A DNA stretch of 15,975 nucleotides. Source: Candidatus Falkowbacteria bacterium CG10_big_fil_rev_8_21_14_0_10_43_10. Its GTDB lineage: Bacteria; Patescibacteriota; Patescibacteriia; Patescibacteriales; XYC2-FULL-47-12. Shown here in pieces: positions 13,996 to 15,975 of this stretch. The position numbers were made by a program, and so were the translations under genes. Within the stretch, counting starts at the first letter, position 1; the number at the start of each line of letters is the position of its first letter. The notes below the pieces were generated by a model. It ran no database searches, had not been told where the DNA came from, and was given only the letters and a program-made list of their open reading frames with translations. Location of the stretch: assembly GCA_002773655.1 (NCBI GenBank), contig PFAR01000013.1, forward strand, positions 1 to 15,975. The letters run 5' to 3'.

Positions 13996-14727
13996 ATGAG
14001 TGGCTCCGTTTCATTGTATACAGACAAAGCGTCCCTTTACGATGTCGACTACCTAAGCAAGGATTATGCCGTGGAAGCGACGTTCCTGCAACAACTTATT
14101 TGTAATGCTATACAATATAGCCCAGCAGAGAAACCGCACTTGTTAGATGTTGCCTGCGGCACCGGCAACCACTTACAATTTCTGCAAGAAATGTTCGTAT
14201 GCACGGGAATTGATCTCAACAGCTCCATGCTTGCCATTGCCAAACAAAAGATTCCGCAGGCAATTTTCCAGCAAGCTGACATGACAAATTTTGATTTGGC
14301 AGAAAAGTTTGATGTTATTATCTGCTTATTCAGTTCTTTGTATTATCTGCTAGATACTGCCTTGATTACTCGCACACTTCAAATGTTCGTGCGTCATCTT
14401 ACCTCTAACGGCATGATCATTATTGAGCCATGGCTGACGCCGGATAAATATGAGGAAGGGAAATGCGCGGTGCAAGCAAACCAAACGGCAAATGTTTCTC
14501 TCACAAGACTTTCTGTTTCGCGCCGGCAAAGGGATGTGGCACTGATTGATATGTATTACACAGTATATGATGGAAAAAACGTTACCTCTTTTCAAGACAC
14601 CCATGCCTTTCTGCTCTTACCCCATACTGTGCTACAAGGAATTTTTGACTCACTCGGTTATGCGACTGAAGTCATAATGAAAGCGCCGTTTCAAGAGCGC
14701 GGACTGATCGTAGCGAAAGCGAAATAA
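13996..14727 (+). CDS. SAM-dependent methyltransferase, similar to amino-sugar N,N-dimethyltransferases
   Basis: 243 residues, class I Rossmann methyltransferase. Motif I is LDVACGTGNHL (50-60), the acidic SAM ribose ligand region is GIDLNSSM (71-78), then QADM (93-96), FDVIICLFSS (105-114) and EPWLTPDKY (144-152). The layout YDVDYLSKDYAVEA at the start, the CLFSS motif and EPW-x-x-P-[DE] match my recollection of DesVI/TylM1, which dimethylate dTDP-3-amino sugars; no sugar-biosynthesis genes are in the window, so the substrate is unproven. Start choice: an ATG at 13990 is only two bases after GGGAGG, while ATG 13996 has the better eight-base spacing, so 13996 is preferred. A promoter lies upstream and a hairpin terminator downstream. 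It ends in TAA. Likely part of an acquired island. Confidence 0.9.
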   Translation: MSGSVSLYTDKASLYDVDYLSKDYAVEATFLQQLICNAIQYSPAEKPHLLDVACGTGNHLQFLQEMFVCTGIDLNSSMLAIAKQKIPQAIFQQADMTNFDLAEKFDVIICLFSSLYYLLDTALITRTLQMFVRHLTSNGMIIIEPWLTPDKYEEGKCAVQANQTANVSLTRLSVSRRQRDVALIDMYYTVYDGKNVTSFQDTHAFLLLPHTVLQGIFDSLGYATEVIMKAPFQERGLIVAKAK

Positions 14728-14732
14728 TATTC

Positions 14733-14802
14733 AAAGGAGTAAAACTTGTTAATTGCAAAATCCGTCAAGGCGATAACTATTGCTCGGCGGATTTTATTTT
14801 AA
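14733..14802 (+). other. Shine-Dalgarno plus TTG mini-frame overlapping a terminator hairpin
   Basis: AAAGGAG (14733-14739) stands six bases before TTG 14746, which opens an 18-codon frame to TAA 14800-14802. The frame covers the hairpin AAAATCCG (14757-14764) to CGGATTTT followed by ATTTT, the probable terminator of the methyltransferase. It may be a remnant junction where the next gene was lost, or a short leader peptide. Confidence 0.35.
14757..14800 (+). terminator. probable terminator of the methyltransferase gene
   Basis: AAAATCCG pairs with CGGATTTT across an inner GCGAT/ATTGC pairing, then a T-rich run. It starts about 30 bases after the stop codon. Confidence 0.65.
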
Positions 14803-15040
14803 GACCATTTGCTCTACATAACAACACCTAACTATAACTGTAATTTTGGCTACAGCCTCGCACACTCGCTTCTTAACTTATCCAAGCCATGCTTGACTTA
14901 AAACAGGTATACATTGCCGGCACAATACAAAACCCTCTCCGGAAACGGAGAAAACTTTTACCCCCAACCAGCAGGCCGGCGATAGATTTGTCATTATCTT
15001 TACCGACCAACAAGAGCTAGTTTAAATAAGAAACCGTTTG
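14803..15040 (+). pseudogene. spacer with a possible 3' gene remnant
   Basis: Most of this stretch looks non-coding, but a frame from 14897 to TAA 15023-15025 ends in a protein-like sequence, FTPNQQAGDRFVIIFTDQQ, without any good start codon upstream (TGA at 14894). It may be the tail of a lost extracellular protein gene. A small hairpin, TCTCCG-GAAA-CGGAGA (14936-14951), lies inside it. Low-confidence call. Confidence 0.3.
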
Positions 15041-15112
15041 GGTGACCAGAGGGAGTTGAACCCTCGCTAGCGGCGCCACAAGCCGCTGTTCTACCGTTAA
15101 ACTATGGCCACC
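15041..15112 (-). tRNA. tRNA-His (anticodon GTG)
   Basis: On the - strand the acceptor GTGGCCA pairs with TGGTCAC with one wobble. The anticodon arm GCGGC-TTGTGGC-GCCGC puts GTG at 15077-15079. The T-arm GAGGG-TTCAACT-CCCTC is regular. It has the extra G at position -1 (15112) facing C73 (15041), the hallmark of tRNA-His. The 3' CCA is not encoded. Confidence 0.97.
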
Positions 15113-15157
15113 ATTATTCCCCAATATACATCGGGAAAAATTCTAATTTTTTATTGA

Positions 15158-15544
15158 TTATGCCGCGTGCTTCAGCGCTTCCGCCGCTTCCGCGTCCGCC
15201 TTGATAATATGAATTGTTTTGTCCGGATGATTTGCCGGGGAATAAATCGTGTATAATTTCATTTCAGTTGCGCCCGCATTTATAACATTATGGTTTGCGC
15301 CGGCTGGAATTACAAACGCGAAACCGTCGCTAATCGCGCTTTCCTTGCCGTTCATTATTACTTTGCCGGTGCCCGATTCCACGCGGATAAATTGGTCAAC
15401 TGTATCATGCACCTCCATGCCAATATCTTCACCCGCTTTTAAACTCATTACCACGAGCTGGCTATGTTTGCCAGTATAAAGCACCTCGCGAAAATTTGTA
15501 TTTGTTTGTGTTTTCTTTTCCAAATTAATAACATATCCCGTCAT
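15158..15544 (-). CDS. small cupin-domain protein (cupin_2 type)
   Basis: 128 residues forming one beta-barrel cupin. The first cupin motif reads EVHDTVDQFIRVESGTG, with His, a DQ pair and a Glu in the usual metal-binding places; the second reads FVIPAGANHNVIN with the matching His. Such small cupins resemble the mannose-6-phosphate-isomerase-like group, and most have unknown substrates. The C-terminus is Ala-rich and polar (KADAEAAEALKHAA). No Shine-Dalgarno is visible before ATG 15544, but a good promoter lies upstream. It stands alone, between tRNA-His and a small membrane protein gene. Family placement is clear; function is not. Confidence 0.92.
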   Translation of the reverse strand: MTGYVINLEKKTQTNTNFREVLYTGKHSQLVVMSLKAGEDIGMEVHDTVDQFIRVESGTGKVIMNGKESAISDGFAFVIPAGANHNVINAGATEMKLYTIYSPANHPDKTIHIIKADAEAAEALKHAA

Positions 15545-15569
15545 ATATTTTATGTTAATTTATTAAAAT

Positions 15570-15598
15570 ATTTTAAACTATTTGGCTTATTTTTGCAA
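15570..15598 (-). promoter_or_regulatory. candidate promoter of the cupin gene
   Basis: On the - strand TTGCAA (15593-15598), a 17-base spacer and TAAAAT (15570-15575). The start codon follows about 20 bases after the expected transcription start. Confidence 0.6.
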
Positions 15599-15635
15599 GC
15601 AATTTTTAATTTACCCTGTTATTATTTCATGCAAT

Positions 15636-15929
15636 TTACTTTTTTTTACTTCCAATTTTTGTTTTCATTCCTAATATTGTGCCTGTTCCAATCCCTAATG
15701 CGTAAATTATAATCGCGATGATGCTTCTCCGCTCATCAAGCTCGGTCAAAATATTATAGAGGACAAGCATACTTACGATTGTTACCGCAAAGGAAAAAAA
15801 AGCGGCGGGAGTAGATTTTTCTTTATTTATAAACCGCCAATTTAAGGTTAGTAAAAAATCCTGGCAGACTCCGGCTATAAAATAAATAAATCCAGCACCT
15901 TGACCGCAGGGTATTAAACCCTGCGGCAA
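15636..15929 (-). CDS. small membrane protein, start uncertain
   Basis: About 97 residues if begun at TTG 15929. The convincing part begins near IYFIAGVCQDFLLTLNWRF, then a helix FFSFAVTIVSMLVLYNIL, a charged LDERRS loop and a second helix IIAIIIYALGIGTGTILGM with a basic tail KTKIGSKKK. The glycine-rich helix is reminiscent of DUF5698-type proteins. The first dozen residues (MPQGLIPCGQG) come from a palindromic repeat and are probably not native protein. No ATG or GTG in frame lies between the repeat and the membrane part, so the true start may be a non-standard codon (ATT near 15886) or the repeat may have cut the 5' end. It ends in a lysine-rich tail. Function unknown. Confidence 0.65.
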   Translation of the reverse strand: MPQGLIPCGQGAGFIYFIAGVCQDFLLTLNWRFINKEKSTPAAFFSFAVTIVSMLVLYNILTELDERRSIIAIIIYALGIGTGTILGMKTKIGSKKK

Positions 15930-15975
15930 GAATGATGATAGCCCTTCATCCCTGCGGCAGAGACCGCAGGGTATT
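15902..15975. repeat. cluster of CCGCAGGG/CCCTGCGG palindromes
   Basis: CCGCAGGGT (15904-15912), loop ATTAA, ACCCTGCGG (15918-15926) is a perfect hairpin. CCCTGCGG (15950-15957), loop CAGAGA, CCGCAGGG (15964-15971) is a second, inverted hairpin from the same words. The 14-base word GACCGCAGGGTATT occurs at 15902 and again exactly 60 bases later at 15962, where the window ends. It looks like a dispersed REP-type element that continues beyond the edge. Confidence 0.75.

Noticed and set aside
1..15975. CRISPR array, insertion sequence or phage genes
   Set aside because: No regularly spaced direct repeats of CRISPR length, no transposase or integrase and no phage structural genes were seen.

Overview
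The window looks like a chromosomal segment of a small-genome bacterium of the Candidate Phyla Radiation (Patescibacteria, Parcubacteria-like). This is an inference from style, not from a marker gene. The evidence is AT-rich intergenic spacers full of short inverted and direct repeats, two tRNA genes without an encoded CCA end, many small membrane or zinc-ribbon proteins, several genes with no Shine-Dalgarno sequence, and sparse metabolism. TGA and TAG both end ordinary genes here, so the code appears standard.

Left part (1-930, + strand): the 3' end of an M23-family murein peptidase, a small two-helix membrane protein, a tRNA-Ala(TGC), and two terminators facing each other. Next, on the - strand, lies a very large purL (932-4702), the single-chain FGAM synthase with a fused glutaminase domain. 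It stands alone, has a strong Shine-Dalgarno and is visibly richer in G+C than its neighbours. From 4874 to 6876, also on the - strand, is a compact three-gene unit: an ECF-type sigma factor, a membrane protein overlapping it by 4 bp that is probably its anti-sigma factor, and a membrane-anchored helical-repeat protein, closed by a strong hairpin terminator.

Centre (7095-9163, + strand): two genes, each behind a near-consensus promoter. One is a double zinc-ribbon protein whose start codon lies inside a perfect 13-bp inverted repeat, with a second helix that would make a pseudoknot. The other is a DEAD-box RNA helicase whose leader carries a terminator-like hairpin just before the start codon. 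Together they look like an RNA-metabolism module under leader-RNA control.

Right part (9185-14800): an island of genes with strong Shine-Dalgarno sequences. It holds an AsnRS-like class II synthetase paralogue with altered amino-acid-pocket residues, an archaeal/eukaryotic-type AspRS, an amidohydrolase broken by two in-frame stop codons (TAG, TGA), a HIT-family hydrolase on the - strand, and a methyltransferase resembling sugar N,N-dimethyltransferases of the DesVI/TylM1 type. These look horizontally acquired and may be a small accessory metabolism region.

Right edge (14800-15975): gene remnants, tRNA-His(GTG), a small cupin, a small membrane protein with an unclear start, and a cluster of CCGCAGGG/CCCTGCGG palindromes that runs off the window.

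Most noteworthy are the leader-RNA structures at 7143-7198 and 7640-7677, the non-canonical AsnRS-like enzyme, the doubly interrupted amidohydrolase, and the split between Shine-Dalgarno-led and Shine-Dalgarno-less genes.
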